DNA of 64,000 nt from Azonexaceae bacterium s22 (GCA_016617495.1 WYCU01000009.1:1-64000); one strand, 5' to 3'. Positions 1 to 11,365 are shown, counted from the first letter of the stretch. Numbers and translations are program-made. Notes: a model not told the origin generated them from the letters alone.

Positions 1-352
1 GGCGTTCGAGGTTGTTGGTGGTGGAGCCGCATTCGATGTCGATGGTGCCGTTCTGGACGAGCGTGATGCGGTTGGCGGAGGTGACGGGCATGAGCTTGAC
101 GTCGAGCTTGCCGAGCTTGAGGTTGTCTTTGATGCCTTCGACGGCTTTGAGCATCAATTCCTGGGAGTAGCCGATGACTTGTTGTTTGTCGTCGTAGTAG
201 GAGAAGGGAATGGAGGATTCCCGGTGGCCGAGGGTGATGCTGCCGGTGTCTTTGACTTTCTTGAGCGTGGCCGATTCCTGGGCGAGGACGGTTTGGGTGG
301 CACAGGTGCCGAGCAGGGCAGCGGCAAGGGCAATCGGGGCAAAGCGGTTCAT
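1..352 (-). CDS. Glutamate/aspartate-type ABC transporter substrate-binding protein, 5' part only
   Basis: This gene runs off the left edge and only about 117 N-terminal codons are present. The start is ATG at 352, preceded by a GGAG ribosome binding site. The product opens with a Sec signal peptide (MNRFAPIALAAALLGTC, cleavage after VLAQ) and then the start of a family-3 solute-binding fold: a 'TLKKVKDTGSITLGHRESS' stretch, 'PFSYYDD', and 'NRITLVQNGTIDIECGSTTN'. This resembles GltI/DEBP, the periplasmic receptor of the glutamate/aspartate importer gltIJKL. The membrane and ATPase genes would lie to the left. It is oriented like trpE but separated from it by a terminator, so it is probably transcribed separately. 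Substrate is inferred from family resemblance only. Confidence 0.85.
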   Translation of the reverse strand, partial: MNRFAPIALAAALLGTCATQTVLAQESATLKKVKDTGSITLGHRESSIPFSYYDDKQQVIGYSQELMLKAVEGIKDNLKLGKLDVKLMPVTSANRITLVQNGTIDIECGSTTNNLER

Positions 353-571
353 GGTGTCTTCTCCAAAAGTTGGGGAAGCCGGTAGTCGGCTTCGGCACCT
401 TTGCTATTGCAGAGGTCGTGCCAGCACCGAGGGGGCAGAAAGTGCGCCCAACTGATTGATTTTTAATGCACCCAAGCCATGCCCGGCCCGTCAGCCATCG
501 GTTTTCCGACAGCGCCGCCAAAATTGCCCTCGGAATTCCGACAGCGGCCCCATTGCGGGTCGGAAAAAGCA

Positions 572-586
572 ATTGTCGCGGTCGAC
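572..586 (+). repeat. Dispersed 15-mer ATTGTCGCGGTCGAC, copy 1
   Basis: Exact intergenic copy of the word found nine times in the window. It lies 4 bases from the A-run that begins the trpE terminator hairpin, in the gap between trpE and the binding-protein gene. Confidence 0.85.
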
Positions 587-590
587 ATGA

Positions 591-622
591 AAAAACCGCC
601 CATTTTCGGGCGGTTTCTTTTT
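591..622. terminator. Bidirectional rho-independent terminator after trpE
   Basis: A 9-bp GC-rich stem (AAACCGCCC / GGGCGGTTT, 593-616) with a six-base loop is flanked by an A-run on one side and a T-run on the other. Read on the minus strand it ends the trpE transcript. The other half of the 353-658 gap holds the binding-protein leader and the 15-mer repeat; no gene is visible there. Confidence 0.85.
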
Positions 623-658
623 GGCGCTGCGCGCTGCGCTCGGGCAGCCTCGACCGTC

Positions 659-2146
659 TCAATCGAAACGGGTATCGAGCCCCTGCTCGGCCAATTCGGC
701 CGCACGCAGCACGGCACGCGCCTTGTTCTGCGTTTCCTGCCATTCGGCATCCGGATTGGAATCGGCCACGATGCCGGCACCGGCCTGCACATGCAGTTTG
801 CCGTCCTTGACCACCGCCGTACGGATGGCAATAGCCAGATCCATGTCACCATTGAAACCGAGGTAGCCGACCGAACCGGCATAGATACCGCGCTTGACCG
901 GCTCCAGCTCGTCGATGATTTCCATCGCCCGCACCTTGGGTGCGCCCGAGACCGTCCCGGCCGGGAAGGTGGCCTTGAGCACGTCGAGCGCATCCAGCCC
1001 TTGCTCCAGACGGCCTTCGACGTTGGACACAATGTGCATCACATGCGAATAGCGCTCAATGACCATGCGCTCAGTCAGTTTGACCGTGCCGACCTGGGCC
1101 ACGCGCCCACAGTCGTTACGGCCCAGATCCAGCAACTGGGTGTGCTCCGCCAGCTCCTTCTGATCGGCCAGCAGATCCTCGGCCAACGCGGCATCGGCTT
1201 CCGGTGTGGCGCCGCGCGGACGCGTCCCGGCAATCGGCCGCACGGTGACGCGGTCGCCTTCGAGGCGCACCAGAATCTCCGGCGAAGCGCCGACGACGTG
1301 GTAGTCCTCGAAATCGAAATAGAACATGTACGGCGAAGGATTGAGGCTGCGCAAGGTCCGGTACAGGGCCAGCGGACTGGCATGGAAGGGCTTGCTCATG
1401 CGCTGCGAGAGGACGACCTGCATGATGTCGCCCTCGGTGATGTAGGACTTGGCCTTGACCACCGCCGCCTTGAATGCCGCCTCGCCAAAGCTGGAAACCG
1501 CCGGTTCGGAATTCGCCGGCGCTTCGCCCGGAATGACCACCGGCGTGCGCAACTTGCCCAGCAATTCCTTGAGGCGCGCCCGCGCCTTCTGGTAGGCGCC
1601 GGGGAATCCCGGTTCGGCGTACACCACCAGCGTCAGCTTGCCGGAGAGGTTATCGACGACGGCGATTTCTTCCGACAGCAGCAGGTGGATGTCCGGCGTA
1701 CCGATTTCATCCGGATGCTGCTTGTTGGCCAGCTTGCGCTCGACGTAACGGATCGTGTCGTAGCCGAAACAGCCGACCAGCCCGCCGAGAAAGCGCGGCA
1801 TGCCCTTGGCCGGCGGCGCCTTGAAGCGGCGCATGTAGTCGCCGACGAAATCGAGCGGATTGACGTTGTCCGCACGCTCGGCGATGCGGTTGCCGGTGAG
1901 CACCAGCACTTGATTACCCTCGACGACGATGCGGGTCTGGGCGGCCAGGCCGATCATTGAGTAACGGCCAAAGCGTTCGCCGCCCTGCACGGATTCGAGC
2001 AGGTAGGAATAATGGCCGTTGTGGTGACCGCTGGTCAGCTTGAGGTAGATCGACAGGGGGGTATCAAGGTCGGCAAATGTTTCCAGCGTGACGGGAATAC
2101 GGTTGTAGCCTTGCGCGGCAAGCGCGTTGAATTCGGTTTCGGTCAT
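659..2146 (-). CDS. trpE: Anthranilate synthase component I
   Basis: 495-residue large subunit of anthranilate synthase, which converts chorismate (with ammonia from the TrpG glutaminase) to anthranilate, the first step of tryptophan synthesis. The N-terminal half carries the LLES-type motif ([17 protein letters not shown], about residues 48-64) associated with tryptophan feedback binding. The C-terminal chorismate-binding domain contains [12 protein letters not shown] and [17 protein letters not shown]. The start ATG at 2146 has GAGG five bases upstream. It follows gph and a Trp-rich leader peptide. Downstream comes a strong terminator, not trpG/trpD/trpC, so in this genome trpE is detached from the rest of the pathway genes. 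Confidence 0.98.
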   Translation of the reverse strand: MTETEFNALAAQGYNRIPVTLETFADLDTPLSIYLKLTSGHHNGHYSYLLESVQGGERFGRYSMIGLAAQTRIVVEGNQVLVLTGNRIAERADNVNPLDFVGDYMRRFKAPPAKGMPRFLGGLVGCFGYDTIRYVERKLANKQHPDEIGTPDIHLLLSEEIAVVDNLSGKLTLVVYAEPGFPGAYQKARARLKELLGKLRTPVVIPGEAPANSEPAVSSFGEAAFKAAVVKAKSYITEGDIMQVVLSQRMSKPFHASPLALYRTLRSLNPSPYMFYFDFEDYHVVGASPEILVRLEGDRVTVRPIAGTRPRGATPEADAALAEDLLADQKELAEHTQLLDLGRNDCGRVAQVGTVKLTERMVIERYSHVMHIVSNVEGRLEQGLDALDVLKATFPAGTVSGAPKVRAMEIIDELEPVKRGIYAGSVGYLGFNGDMDLAIAIRTAVVKDGKLHVQAGAGIVADSNPDAEWQETQNKARAVLRAAELAEQGLDTRFD

Positions 2147-2221
2147 GGGAGCCTCGAAAATGACGGTTTGGGTGCGAACTGGGTGCGCCCTGTATCGCGT
2201 GGGCGCCGAACGGGCGAACGA

Positions 2222-2278
2222 TTACTGACGCCAGGGGCGCCAGCCGTGCCATTCCTTCCAGTTGCGGGCGTACGTCAT
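2222..2278 (-). CDS. trpL: Putative trp operon leader peptide (4 Trp in 18 residues)
   Basis: An 18-codon ORF, MTYARNWKEWHGWRPWRQ then TAA, sits between gph and trpE. Four of its 18 residues are tryptophan, far above the usual frequency of about 1%, and it directly precedes the first gene of tryptophan synthesis. Its ATG overlaps the gph stop codon (ATGA), so it could be read by ribosomes finishing gph. Downstream RNA can form a GCGCCC/GGGCGC stem (roughly 2171-2192), and a GGCGCC inside the Trp-codon region could pair with the same strand, as in attenuators. No U-run follows the stem, so a classical intrinsic terminator is not evident; Rho or ribosome-access control is possible. No expression evidence is available. 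Confidence 0.7.
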   Translation of the reverse strand: MTYARNWKEWHGWRPWRQ

Positions 2279-2955
2279 TTGTCGGATGAGGTCTTGAAAG
2301 TGAGGGCTTGCCGATAGGCGGCAAGCAGATCGGATACTAGCGCATCGCAATCGGCACTGTCCACCGGACGGCCTTCGTTGTAGCCGTAGGGTACGCAGAA
2401 GGTGGGCGAACCCGCTGCACGGGCCGCGAGAATGTCATTCTCGGAGTCGCCGATGTGCAAATTCCGTCCCGGCGCAACGCCAAACAGGCGGCAGGCATGC
2501 AGAATCGGCTCGGGGTGAGGTTTTTTGTGCGCAGTGGTGTCGCCGGAAACGATGACGTCAAAATAATCGGCGAGCCCCATGTGCACCAGCAGCGCCTCGG
2601 TGAACATGCCCGGTTTGTTGGTCACCACGCCCATTTTGAGCCCACTGTCGCGCCAGACTTGCAAGCCCTCGGTGACGCCGGGATAAATCTGGGTAAAACG
2701 ACCGTTGACCGCGACATAGTGCTTCTTGAATGCCTCGATGGCCGTCTGGAGACGCTCGACGGTCGGCGCACGGTCGCGCGTCAGGCAGCGTTCGACCAGC
2801 ACGGCCATGCCCTTGCCGACGAAACTGTGCACCTCGGCTGGCGTGCGCGGCGGCTCGCCGATTTCTTCGAGCATCAGGCGGCAGGCCTCGGCCAGATCCG
2901 CGATGGTGTCGAGCAGGGTGCCGTCGAGATCGAAGGTGACCGACTGGAAATGCAT
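2275..2955 (-). CDS. gph: Phosphoglycolate phosphatase
   Basis: 226-residue HAD-superfamily phosphatase that removes phosphate from 2-phosphoglycolate, a product of DNA 3'-phosphoglycolate repair and of oxygenase side reactions. HAD motif I is FDLDGTLLDT (residues 8-17), motif II lies near VVTNKPG, motif III is HKKPHPEP and motif IV is IGDSENDILAA. The start ATG overlaps the rpe stop codon (TGATG), and the stop codon overlaps the Trp-rich leader ORF (ATGA), so rpe-gph-leader-trpE looks like one translationally coupled transcript. The rpe-gph-trpE order is a familiar proteobacterial arrangement. Confidence 0.95.
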   Translation of the reverse strand: MHFQSVTFDLDGTLLDTIADLAEACRLMLEEIGEPPRTPAEVHSFVGKGMAVLVERCLTRDRAPTVERLQTAIEAFKKHYVAVNGRFTQIYPGVTEGLQVWRDSGLKMGVVTNKPGMFTEALLVHMGLADYFDVIVSGDTTAHKKPHPEPILHACRLFGVAPGRNLHIGDSENDILAARAAGSPTFCVPYGYNEGRPVDSADCDALVSDLLAAYRQALTFKTSSDK

Positions 2956-3656
2956 CAGACCTTGGCCAGTTCGCTGCGCAGCGCGCCGATGATCGAATCG
3001 TAGCGATGCGGATCGCTCTCCTGGCCGGCGCCGTAGACCGCCGAACCGGCCACGAAGGCATCGACGCCGGCACGGGCGATTTCGGCGATGTTCGCCGTAT
3101 TGACGCCGCCGTCGATCTCCAGACGGATACGACGCCCGGTTTCACGCTCGTAGGCATCGAGCTTGGCGCGTGCCTGACGGGCCTTGGCCAGGGTGCCAGG
3201 AATGAATTTCTGACCGCCGAAACCGGGGTTAACGCTCATCAGCAGGATCAGATCCAGCTTGTCCATCACATAATCCATGTAATCCAGCGGGGTCGCGGGA
3301 TTGAACACCAGGCCGGCCTGACAGCCGCCATCGCGAATCAGCGACAGGCTGCGGTCGATGTGTTCCGAAGCCTCCGGGTGGAAGGTGATGATGTTGGCAC
3401 CGGCCTTCACGAAGTCGGGGATGATGCGATCCACCGGCTTGACCATCAGGTGCACGTCAATCGGCGCCGTGGTACAGGGACGGATCGCTTCGCAAACCAG
3501 CGGACCGATGGTTAGATTGGGAACATAATGGTTGTCCATCACGTCGAAGTGAATCCAGTCGGCGCCCGAGGCGATCACGTTGCTCACCTCCTCACCCAAA
3601 CGGGCAAAGTTTGCCGAAAGAATACTGGGCGCAATGATGTAATCTGCTGCTGACAT
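2955..3656 (-). CDS. rpe: Ribulose-phosphate 3-epimerase
   Basis: 233-residue TIM-barrel enzyme interconverting ribulose-5-phosphate and xylulose-5-phosphate in the pentose phosphate pathway. Recognised by [13 protein letters not shown] near the N-terminus, [17 protein letters not shown] with the metal-binding residues, [13 protein letters not shown] and the phosphate-binding EIDGGVN. The start at 3656 ([11 protein letters not shown]) fits the family. In-frame sequence further upstream belongs to the divergent apaG region and is excluded. It is the first gene of the minus-strand rpe-gph-trpE unit; only 36 bases separate its start from apaG. Confidence 0.97.
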   Translation of the reverse strand: MSAADYIIAPSILSANFARLGEEVSNVIASGADWIHFDVMDNHYVPNLTIGPLVCEAIRPCTTAPIDVHLMVKPVDRIIPDFVKAGANIITFHPEASEHIDRSLSLIRDGGCQAGLVFNPATPLDYMDYVMDKLDLILLMSVNPGFGGQKFIPGTLAKARQARAKLDAYERETGRRIRLEIDGGVNTANIAEIARAGVDAFVAGSAVYGAGQESDPHRYDSIIGALRSELAKV

Positions 3657-3692
3657 GATGCTTTCCTGAACAATAACGGACGAAATTATCCC

Positions 3693-4076
3693 ATGCCCGA
3701 CGCTCACAAATACCGAATCGAGGTGACTGCCGTCGCGCAATTCATCCCCGAACAATCGAACCCGGATGAAGACCGCTACCTGTTTGCCTACACCATCACC
3801 ATCCGCAATACCGGCGAAGTGCCGGCCCAGCTGGTTTCGCGCCACTGGATCATCACCGATGCCCATGAAGCGGTACAGGAAGTGCGGGGCCTCGGCGTGG
3901 TTGGCAAGCAACCCCTGCTGCGCCCCGGCGAAAGCTTTGAATACACCAGTGGCTCATCGCTGACGACGCCCGTCGGCACGATGAAAGGCACCTACCAGAT
4001 GGTCGCGGAAGACGGCACGCATTTTGACGCCACGATCCCGGAATTCACGCTGGCCATGCCGCGGGTGCTGCACTGA
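3693..4076 (+). CDS. apaG: ApaG domain protein
   Basis: 127-residue single-domain protein of the ApaG (DUF525) family with a fibronectin-like beta-sandwich. Typical signatures are [17 protein letters not shown] and the glycine-rich [15 protein letters not shown] followed by GTMKGTYQM. Family members are linked to cobalt/magnesium resistance and diadenosine tetraphosphate levels, but the exact biochemical role is unsettled. It is divergent from rpe and appears coupled to the methyltransferase that follows. Confidence 0.95.
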   Translation: MPDAHKYRIEVTAVAQFIPEQSNPDEDRYLFAYTITIRNTGEVPAQLVSRHWIITDAHEAVQEVRGLGVVGKQPLLRPGESFEYTSGSSLTTPVGTMKGTYQMVAEDGTHFDATIPEFTLAMPRVLH

Positions 4077-4669
4077 GCCTCAAGCATACCTACACGCTGA
4101 TCGCGCCGTTTTACGATGCGCTGATTGAGCGGGCGACGGTAGCGGCCCGGCGGCGCAGTCTGGCCGGACTGCCGGCTACGCCGGGGCAGGTGCTGATTGC
4201 CGGTGTCGGTACCGGGCTGGATTTGCCGCATTTGCCGGCGCACCATCGTTACGTCGGCATCGATCTCAACCGCGCCATGCTCCGGCGGGCGCCGCCGCGC
4301 GCGGGCCGGAGCCCGCTTGAATGTATTCAGGGCGACGTACACCAGTTGCCCTTCGCTGCGGCCAGCTTCGATGCCGCGATACTGCATCTGATTCTGGCCG
4401 TGGTTCCCGAACCGAGTCGCTGCCTGGCGGAAGTCAGTCGCGTGGTGCGCCCGGGCGGCTGCATTCTGATCTTCGACAAATTTCTGCGCGCCGGGCAACC
4501 GGCGCCGATCCGGCGCCTGCTCAACCCGGTGGCACGTCGCGTCGCCACGCGGCTGGATGTGGTGTTCGAATCCCTGTTGCCGTTTGCGCCGGAGCTTTAT
4601 CTGGAAGGCGATGAACCGGCGCTGGCCGGCGGCTGGTTCCGGCTGCTGCGTTTACGCAAGCGGCCCTGA
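4073..4669 (+). CDS. Class I SAM-dependent methyltransferase (UbiE-like)
   Basis: About 198 residues with a Rossmann-fold methyltransferase pattern: VLIAGVGTGLDLPHLP (motif I, SAM glycine loop), YVGIDLNRAML (acidic loop), a CIQGDVHQLPFAAASFDAAI region and RVVRPGGCILIFDKFLR. The start is uncertain. The first GTG (4190) would cut off the N-terminal helix TYTLIAPFYDALIERA, which such proteins normally keep. Reading back in frame, the best candidate is a CTG at 4073 overlapping the apaG stop codon (CTGA), suggesting coupling. The substrate is unknown. The 3' end overlaps the convergent PerM-family gene by 18 bases. Confidence 0.75.
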   Translation: MSLKHTYTLIAPFYDALIERATVAARRRSLAGLPATPGQVLIAGVGTGLDLPHLPAHHRYVGIDLNRAMLRRAPPRAGRSPLECIQGDVHQLPFAAASFDAAILHLILAVVPEPSRCLAEVSRVVRPGGCILIFDKFLRAGQPAPIRRLLNPVARRVATRLDVVFESLLPFAPELYLEGDEPALAGGWFRLLRLRKRP

Positions 4670-5740
4670 GGACGCTGCGTCGCCATCCCGGCCCAGCGCG
4701 TCGTCGATCCACGCCAGCAACAGGGTGTAGGTGACGGCAAGCACGACCGGGCCGATGAAAATGCCGATCAGACCGAATCCGAGCATGCCGCCGATGACCC
4801 CGGCGAAAATGAGCAGCAAGGGCAAGTCCGCCCCCTTCTTGATCAGCATCGGGCGCAGGAAATTATCCAAACTGCCGACGATGACACTCCAGACCAGCAG
4901 GAAAGTCGCCCAAGCGGTATCGCCCATCCAGTACATCCAGCCCACCGCCGGGAAAAGCACCAGCGCCGGGCCGATCTGCGCGATGCACAACATGAGCATC
5001 ACAGCAGACAGCAGCGACGCAAAGGGTACGCCGGCAACCGCCAGTCCGATGCCACCCAGCGTGGTTTGCACGATGGCCGTCACGCCGACGCCAAGCGCCA
5101 CACCGCGAATGGCCTGACCGGCCAGAATCACTGAGTTTTCGCCCCGTTCGCCAGCCAGGCGCCGCCCGAAGCGGCGAACCAGCCGCGCCGCGCCCTCGCC
5201 GCTGGAATACATCAGCGCCGACAGGACGACAATCAAGAGAAATTGAATAAGCATGCCGCCGAGACTGCCCGCCTGGCCAAGAATCCATTTGCCGGTACCG
5301 GTAGCGTAGGGCATGGCCCGGGCCAGCAGCCCTTCCGGACCGCCGTCGGCAAGCTGCTTCCAGCTACTGGCCAGCTTTGCGCCGACCAAGGGCAGCGTCG
5401 CCACCCACTCCGGCGGTTGCGGCACGCCCGAAGCCGCCACTTTTTTCGCCAGGTCCGCGACCTGATCGGCGTGATCCGCAATGGTTTCGATGGCGCCCCA
5501 GAGCGGCAGGACGAGGAGCAGCAACATCGCCAGGGTCATGACGACCACCGCCGGACCGCGCCGACCGCCAAAGCGCGCCTCCAGCGATTTCAGCAACGGC
5601 CAGGTGGCGACCACCAGCATGGTTGCCCAGACGGTAGCCGCCAGGAAGGGACGCAGCACCCAAAGCGAAACGGCAATCAACAGCAGAATGCAGATGATGG
5701 CCAGCGTGGTGCGGGTCAGATCCTGGCGAACGTGGCTCAT
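4652..5740 (-). CDS. AI-2E/PerM family membrane protein
   Basis: 362-residue polytopic inner-membrane protein starting MSHVRQDLTRTTLAIIC. It has two N-terminal hydrophobic segments, a central hydrophilic region with amphipathic helices, and five or six further membrane segments ending in a glycine-rich GVIGGMLGFGLIGIFIGPVVLAV block typical of the family. Members include the E. coli TqsA autoinducer-2 exporter and putative permeases of unknown substrate, so function is not assigned. It lies directly downstream of argJ (8-base gap) and converges on the methyltransferase gene. Confidence 0.88.
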   Translation of the reverse strand: MSHVRQDLTRTTLAIICILLLIAVSLWVLRPFLAATVWATMLVVATWPLLKSLEARFGGRRGPAVVVMTLAMLLLLVLPLWGAIETIADHADQVADLAKKVAASGVPQPPEWVATLPLVGAKLASSWKQLADGGPEGLLARAMPYATGTGKWILGQAGSLGGMLIQFLLIVVLSALMYSSGEGAARLVRRFGRRLAGERGENSVILAGQAIRGVALGVGVTAIVQTTLGGIGLAVAGVPFASLLSAVMLMLCIAQIGPALVLFPAVGWMYWMGDTAWATFLLVWSVIVGSLDNFLRPMLIKKGADLPLLLIFAGVIGGMLGFGLIGIFIGPVVLAVTYTLLLAWIDDALGRDGDAASSGPLA

Positions 5741-5748
5741 GGCGTGCC

Positions 5749-6975
5749 TCAGCTCCGATAGTCGGCGTTGATCTTGACGTAGTCGTAGGAGAAATCGCAG
5801 GTGTAGACCGTCGCGGCAGCATCGCCGCGCCCGAGATCGACACGAATGACGATTTCGGCTTCGGCCATGACCCTTGCGCCGTCCGCTTCGCAATAGGCCG
5901 CGGCACGACCGCCCTGCTCGGCAACCAGCACATCGCCCAGCCAGACGCGCACGCCATCGACATCGAGATCGCCAATGCCGGCATAGCCAACCGCCGCGAG
6001 GATACGTCCGAGGTTGGGATCGGAGGCGAAGAAGGCCGTTTTGACCAAAGGCGAATGGCCGATGGCGTAGCCGACCTTGCGACATTCCTCAACGTCCCGC
6101 CCGCCCTCGACGGCGACAGTGATGAACTTGGTCGCCCCTTCGCCGTCGCGCACGATGGCTTGCGCCAGTTCGACGGCCACAGCGATGATCGCCGCACGCA
6201 CCTCCGCCCAGCCGGCGTCGGTTTCCGCCGTAAAGACCGCACCGGACTGGCCGCTGGCGATCATCACGAAGGAGTCGTTGGTCGACGTATCGCCATCGAC
6301 GGTAATGCAATTGAAGGAGAGGTCGGCCGCCTCCTTGACCAGCTTGTCGAGCAGCGGCTGTGCAATGCCCGCATCGGTGGCGACGAAACCGAGCATGGTC
6401 GCCATGTTCGGGCGGATCATCCCGGCGCCTTTGGACATCCCGGAAATGGCCACTTTTTTGCCGTCGACCGCGACAATCCGCGAAGCGGCCTTGGCGATGG
6501 TATCGGTCGTCATGATGGCGTGCGCCGCGGCATGCCAGTTGGCCGCTTTGAGATCGCCACGCGCGGCCGGCAGTGCGGCAACCAGACGATCGACCGGCAA
6601 GGGTTCGAGAATTACGCCAGTGGAAAACGGCAAGACCTGCTGCGCGCCAATGCCGAGCATTTGGCCCACGGCTTCGCAGGTGGCGCTGGCAGTGCGACGC
6701 CCCGGTTCGCCGGTACCCGCGTTGGCAATGCCGGTATTGATGACCAAAGCGCGAATCTCGTTTCCACCGGCCAGATGTTCGCGGCAAAGTTGCACGGGCG
6801 CGGCACAAAAGCGGTTCTGGGTAAACACCCCGGCCACCGTGCAGCCCGGATCGAGTTCGATGAGGGTCAGATCGCGGCGGTTCTTCTTGCGGATCTCCGC
6901 TTCGGCGGTGCCGAGACGCACTCCGGCGACGGGTAGCAGCTGTTCCGGGGCTGGCGTGGCGTAGTTGACTGGCAT
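5749..6975 (-). CDS. argJ: Bifunctional glutamate N-acetyltransferase / ornithine acetyltransferase
   Basis: 408-residue enzyme of the cyclic arginine pathway: it transfers acetyl from N-acetylornithine to glutamate and can also use acetyl-CoA. The self-cleavage site, where the precursor splits into alpha and beta chains before a nucleophilic threonine, is PNMATMLGF (residues 189-197, Thr193). The C-terminus [15 protein letters not shown] matches the family. One exact copy of the dispersed 15-mer lies inside the gene and encodes the IVAVD of RIVAVDGKK. It follows secA at a 48-base gap containing a hairpin. Confidence 0.96.
   Translation of the reverse strand: MPVNYATPAPEQLLPVAGVRLGTAEAEIRKKNRRDLTLIELDPGCTVAGVFTQNRFCAAPVQLCREHLAGGNEIRALVINTGIANAGTGEPGRRTASATCEAVGQMLGIGAQQVLPFSTGVILEPLPVDRLVAALPAARGDLKAANWHAAAHAIMTTDTIAKAASRIVAVDGKKVAISGMSKGAGMIRPNMATMLGFVATDAGIAQPLLDKLVKEAADLSFNCITVDGDTSTNDSFVMIASGQSGAVFTAETDAGWAEVRAAIIAVAVELAQAIVRDGEGATKFITVAVEGGRDVEECRKVGYAIGHSPLVKTAFFASDPNLGRILAAVGYAGIGDLDVDGVRVWLGDVLVAEQGGRAAAYCEADGARVMAEAEIVIRVDLGRGDAAATVYTCDFSYDYVKINADYRS
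6463..6477 (-). repeat. Dispersed 15-mer, copy 2 (inside argJ)
   Basis: Exact copy on the coding strand of argJ, reading Ile-Val-Ala-Val-Asp. Confidence 0.8.
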
Positions 6976-6996
6976 TTTCAGGGCTCCAATAGCATC

Positions 6997-7018
6997 AAGG
7001 CACCGCGCGGGGTGCCTT
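6997..7018 (-). terminator. Hairpin between secA and argJ, possible weak terminator
   Basis: Inverted repeat AAGGCACC / GGTGCCTT with a six-base loop, five bases after the secA stop codon. No T-run follows on either strand, so it may be an RNA-processing or 3'-end stability structure and not an intrinsic terminator. Confidence 0.35.
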
Positions 7019-7023
7019 GGAGA

Positions 7024-9738
<2,715 letters not shown>

Positions 9739-9778
9739 CGCGATGAGAAATAGTGGCGCCAAGCGCAGCAAAGTCGCG

Positions 9779-9784
9779 ATTCTA
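9779..9784 (-). promoter_or_regulatory. Candidate secA promoter -10 box
   Basis: TAGAAT on the minus strand about 41 bases before the secA start matches the sigma-70 -10 consensus at 5 of 6 positions. The -35 region at the expected distance (around CTGATG) is poor. Confidence 0.4.
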
Positions 9785-9835
9785 CCATGCCCCCCTCAAA
9801 CATCAGGGCGACGCAGATCAAGTCCGGCGATCCGC

Positions 9836-10741
9836 TCAGCGGCGAGGCAACGCGGCAAATTTCTCGTTGTTCTTGAGAAATACAGCGGGATTTTGCGCCA
9901 CGCCAAGCATGCGTACCTCGAAATGCAGGTGCGGGCCGGTCGAACGCCCGGTGTTACCCAATGCCCCCAGCTGGGTGCCCCGCTTGACGACGCTGCCCGG
10001 CTTCACATCGATGCGGGACAAGTGGGCATATCGCGTACTCAGCCCTTCACCGTGATCAAGCTCCACCAGATTGCCGAAATCGCCCTGCCAACCGGCCGAG
10101 CTGACGACGCCATCGGCCGCGGCAATGACCGGCGTTCCAACCTCGGCATTGAAATCGATGCCTTCGTGCATGGCTTTCAAGCCCAGCACAGGGTCGTTGC
10201 GATAACCATAAGGCGAGCCCAGCGCCGAATCCTGAACCGGCAGGGTAGTCGGCAACAGCCGCTCACGCACCCGCTGCTCCAGCAACTTGCTCTCGATGGC
10301 TGCCAGCGTGTCGCTTTTGGCCTCGACATCCCCGGCAAGACGCTCGATCTCGCGCAGCAAATCCTCCGACGACATCGGCGCCGGCACGAAAGCCCCGCCC
10401 TGTCCGCCCTGCTTGGCGGAGTCGCCTGCCGATTCGTAGCGGATGCCAGCCAAACCCGCCAGACGTGCGCCGACACCGTCGAGGTGAACCAGCTTGGCCT
10501 GAAGTTCGCCCAAGCGCGTGGCCATCAGGTTCAGGTTGTTCCTCAGGTACTGCGGCGAAGCCACTGGGTCTTGGGTCTCGGACGCGGGCGGCGCCCACAT
10601 GGGCAAAATGAATTTCGCCAGCACGACGGCCGCCAAACCAATCGCGGCGAGCAAGGAAATCGCGGCCACGGCCCAGTGCCACGGCATAATGGTGACTGTC
10701 CGCGCTGCCTTCAGATGGCGCGATACCAGAATGATCTGCAC
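9836..10741 (-). CDS. M23-family (LytM-type) metallopeptidase, membrane-anchored
   Basis: 301 residues: a short cytoplasmic N-terminus, one membrane helix (WHWAVAAISLLAAIGLAAVV), a coiled-coil-prone middle region and a C-terminal LytM domain. The zinc ligands are in MHEGIDFNAEVG (H and D) and TGPHLHFEVR (HLH), so the site appears intact. Expected role: cleavage of peptidoglycan cross-bridges in the periplasm during wall growth or division. The start chosen is the GTG at 10741, which has AGGAG five bases upstream. Its start is only 10 bases from the start of the divergent dciA gene. Confidence 0.92.
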   Translation of the reverse strand: MQIILVSRHLKAARTVTIMPWHWAVAAISLLAAIGLAAVVLAKFILPMWAPPASETQDPVASPQYLRNNLNLMATRLGELQAKLVHLDGVGARLAGLAGIRYESAGDSAKQGGQGGAFVPAPMSSEDLLREIERLAGDVEAKSDTLAAIESKLLEQRVRERLLPTTLPVQDSALGSPYGYRNDPVLGLKAMHEGIDFNAEVGTPVIAAADGVVSSAGWQGDFGNLVELDHGEGLSTRYAHLSRIDVKPGSVVKRGTQLGALGNTGRSTGPHLHFEVRMLGVAQNPAVFLKNNEKFAALPRR

Positions 10742-10751
10742 AAGCGCTCCT

Positions 10752-11186
10752 ATGTCCTTCGGTCCCGAATACTTTCTCGACAGGGATGCGGCCACGGCAC
10801 GCATCTTGGCCCACGCCCGCCTCCTGACGAAAATCTCGAATCAATACGCAACGCTTGTCCCGGGCGCATTGGCCAGAGCATCGCGCGTTGCAAACTACAA
10901 GCTGGGGAAAGTCGTCATCTACGCCGACAACGGCGCAGTCGCCGCAAAATTGCGCCAGATGAGCCAGCGCCTATGCGACGAATTTTCCAAGAAGGGAACG
11001 GAGTGTAATGAGATCGCGGTAAAAGTTCAACCCAGCGAAATCCCGTTGCAATCAAGCACTTCTTCCGCCAAACCGCTATCGGCCAATACTTTCGAGACCT
11101 TGCAGCGCACCTCAAGTAGCCTGCCTGCGGGTCCTTTACGACAAGCCCTCGAAACACTCCTGTCGCGGGCGCTCAAACGGGAATGA
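10752..11186 (+). CDS. DciA family protein (DUF721)
   Basis: 144 residues with the DUF721/DciA core: ILAHARLLTKISNQYATLVPG, RVANYKLGKVVIYADNGAVA and AAKLRQMSQRLCDEF. DciA proteins are the ancestral loaders/operators of the replicative helicase DnaB in bacteria lacking DnaC/DnaI. The C-terminal third is low-complexity and Ser/Thr-rich, as is common. The gene lies between lpxC and secA, a location often occupied by dciA in proteobacteria. Its start lies 10 bases from the divergent M23 gene, and its end overlaps the convergent 62-residue membrane-protein gene by 14 bases. Confidence 0.85.
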   Translation: MSFGPEYFLDRDAATARILAHARLLTKISNQYATLVPGALARASRVANYKLGKVVIYADNGAVAAKLRQMSQRLCDEFSKKGTECNEIAVKVQPSEIPLQSSTSSAKPLSANTFETLQRTSSSLPAGPLRQALETLLSRALKRE

Positions 11187-11361
11187 TCAGCACCCGCTCG
11201 ACGACCATCAAGGCAAAAAAGACCAAGGCGAACAGGATGCCGGCCTTGAACAGACGCCAGGCCAAAGCCAGCCAACGTCGATTGCCGGTTGTCGCGTAAG
11301 CAACGAGTCCAACGCCGATGGCAATCAGGAGCAGTACTGCCAGCAGGCGCAATAGCCACAT
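11173..11361 (-). CDS. Small two-helix membrane protein, unknown function
   Basis: 62 residues, starting MWLLRLLAVLLLIAIGVGL. Two hydrophobic helices (about residues 2-22 and 39-60) are separated by a short basic loop (TGNRRWLALAWRLFK). It lies 4 bases downstream of lpxC in the same direction, so it is probably co-transcribed with lpxC. No function can be assigned. Confidence 0.7.
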   Translation of the reverse strand: MWLLRLLAVLLLIAIGVGLVAYATTGNRRWLALAWRLFKAGILFALVFFALMVVERVLIIPV

Positions 11362-11365
11362 GGGC

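Noticed and set aside
2171-2192. Intrinsic terminator in the trp leader
   Set aside because: A GCGCCC/GGGCGC stem exists, but no U-run follows, so an E. coli-type attenuator is not claimed.
6997-7018. Strong terminator between secA and argJ
   Set aside because: Hairpin present but no T-run on either strand; kept only as a low-confidence structure.
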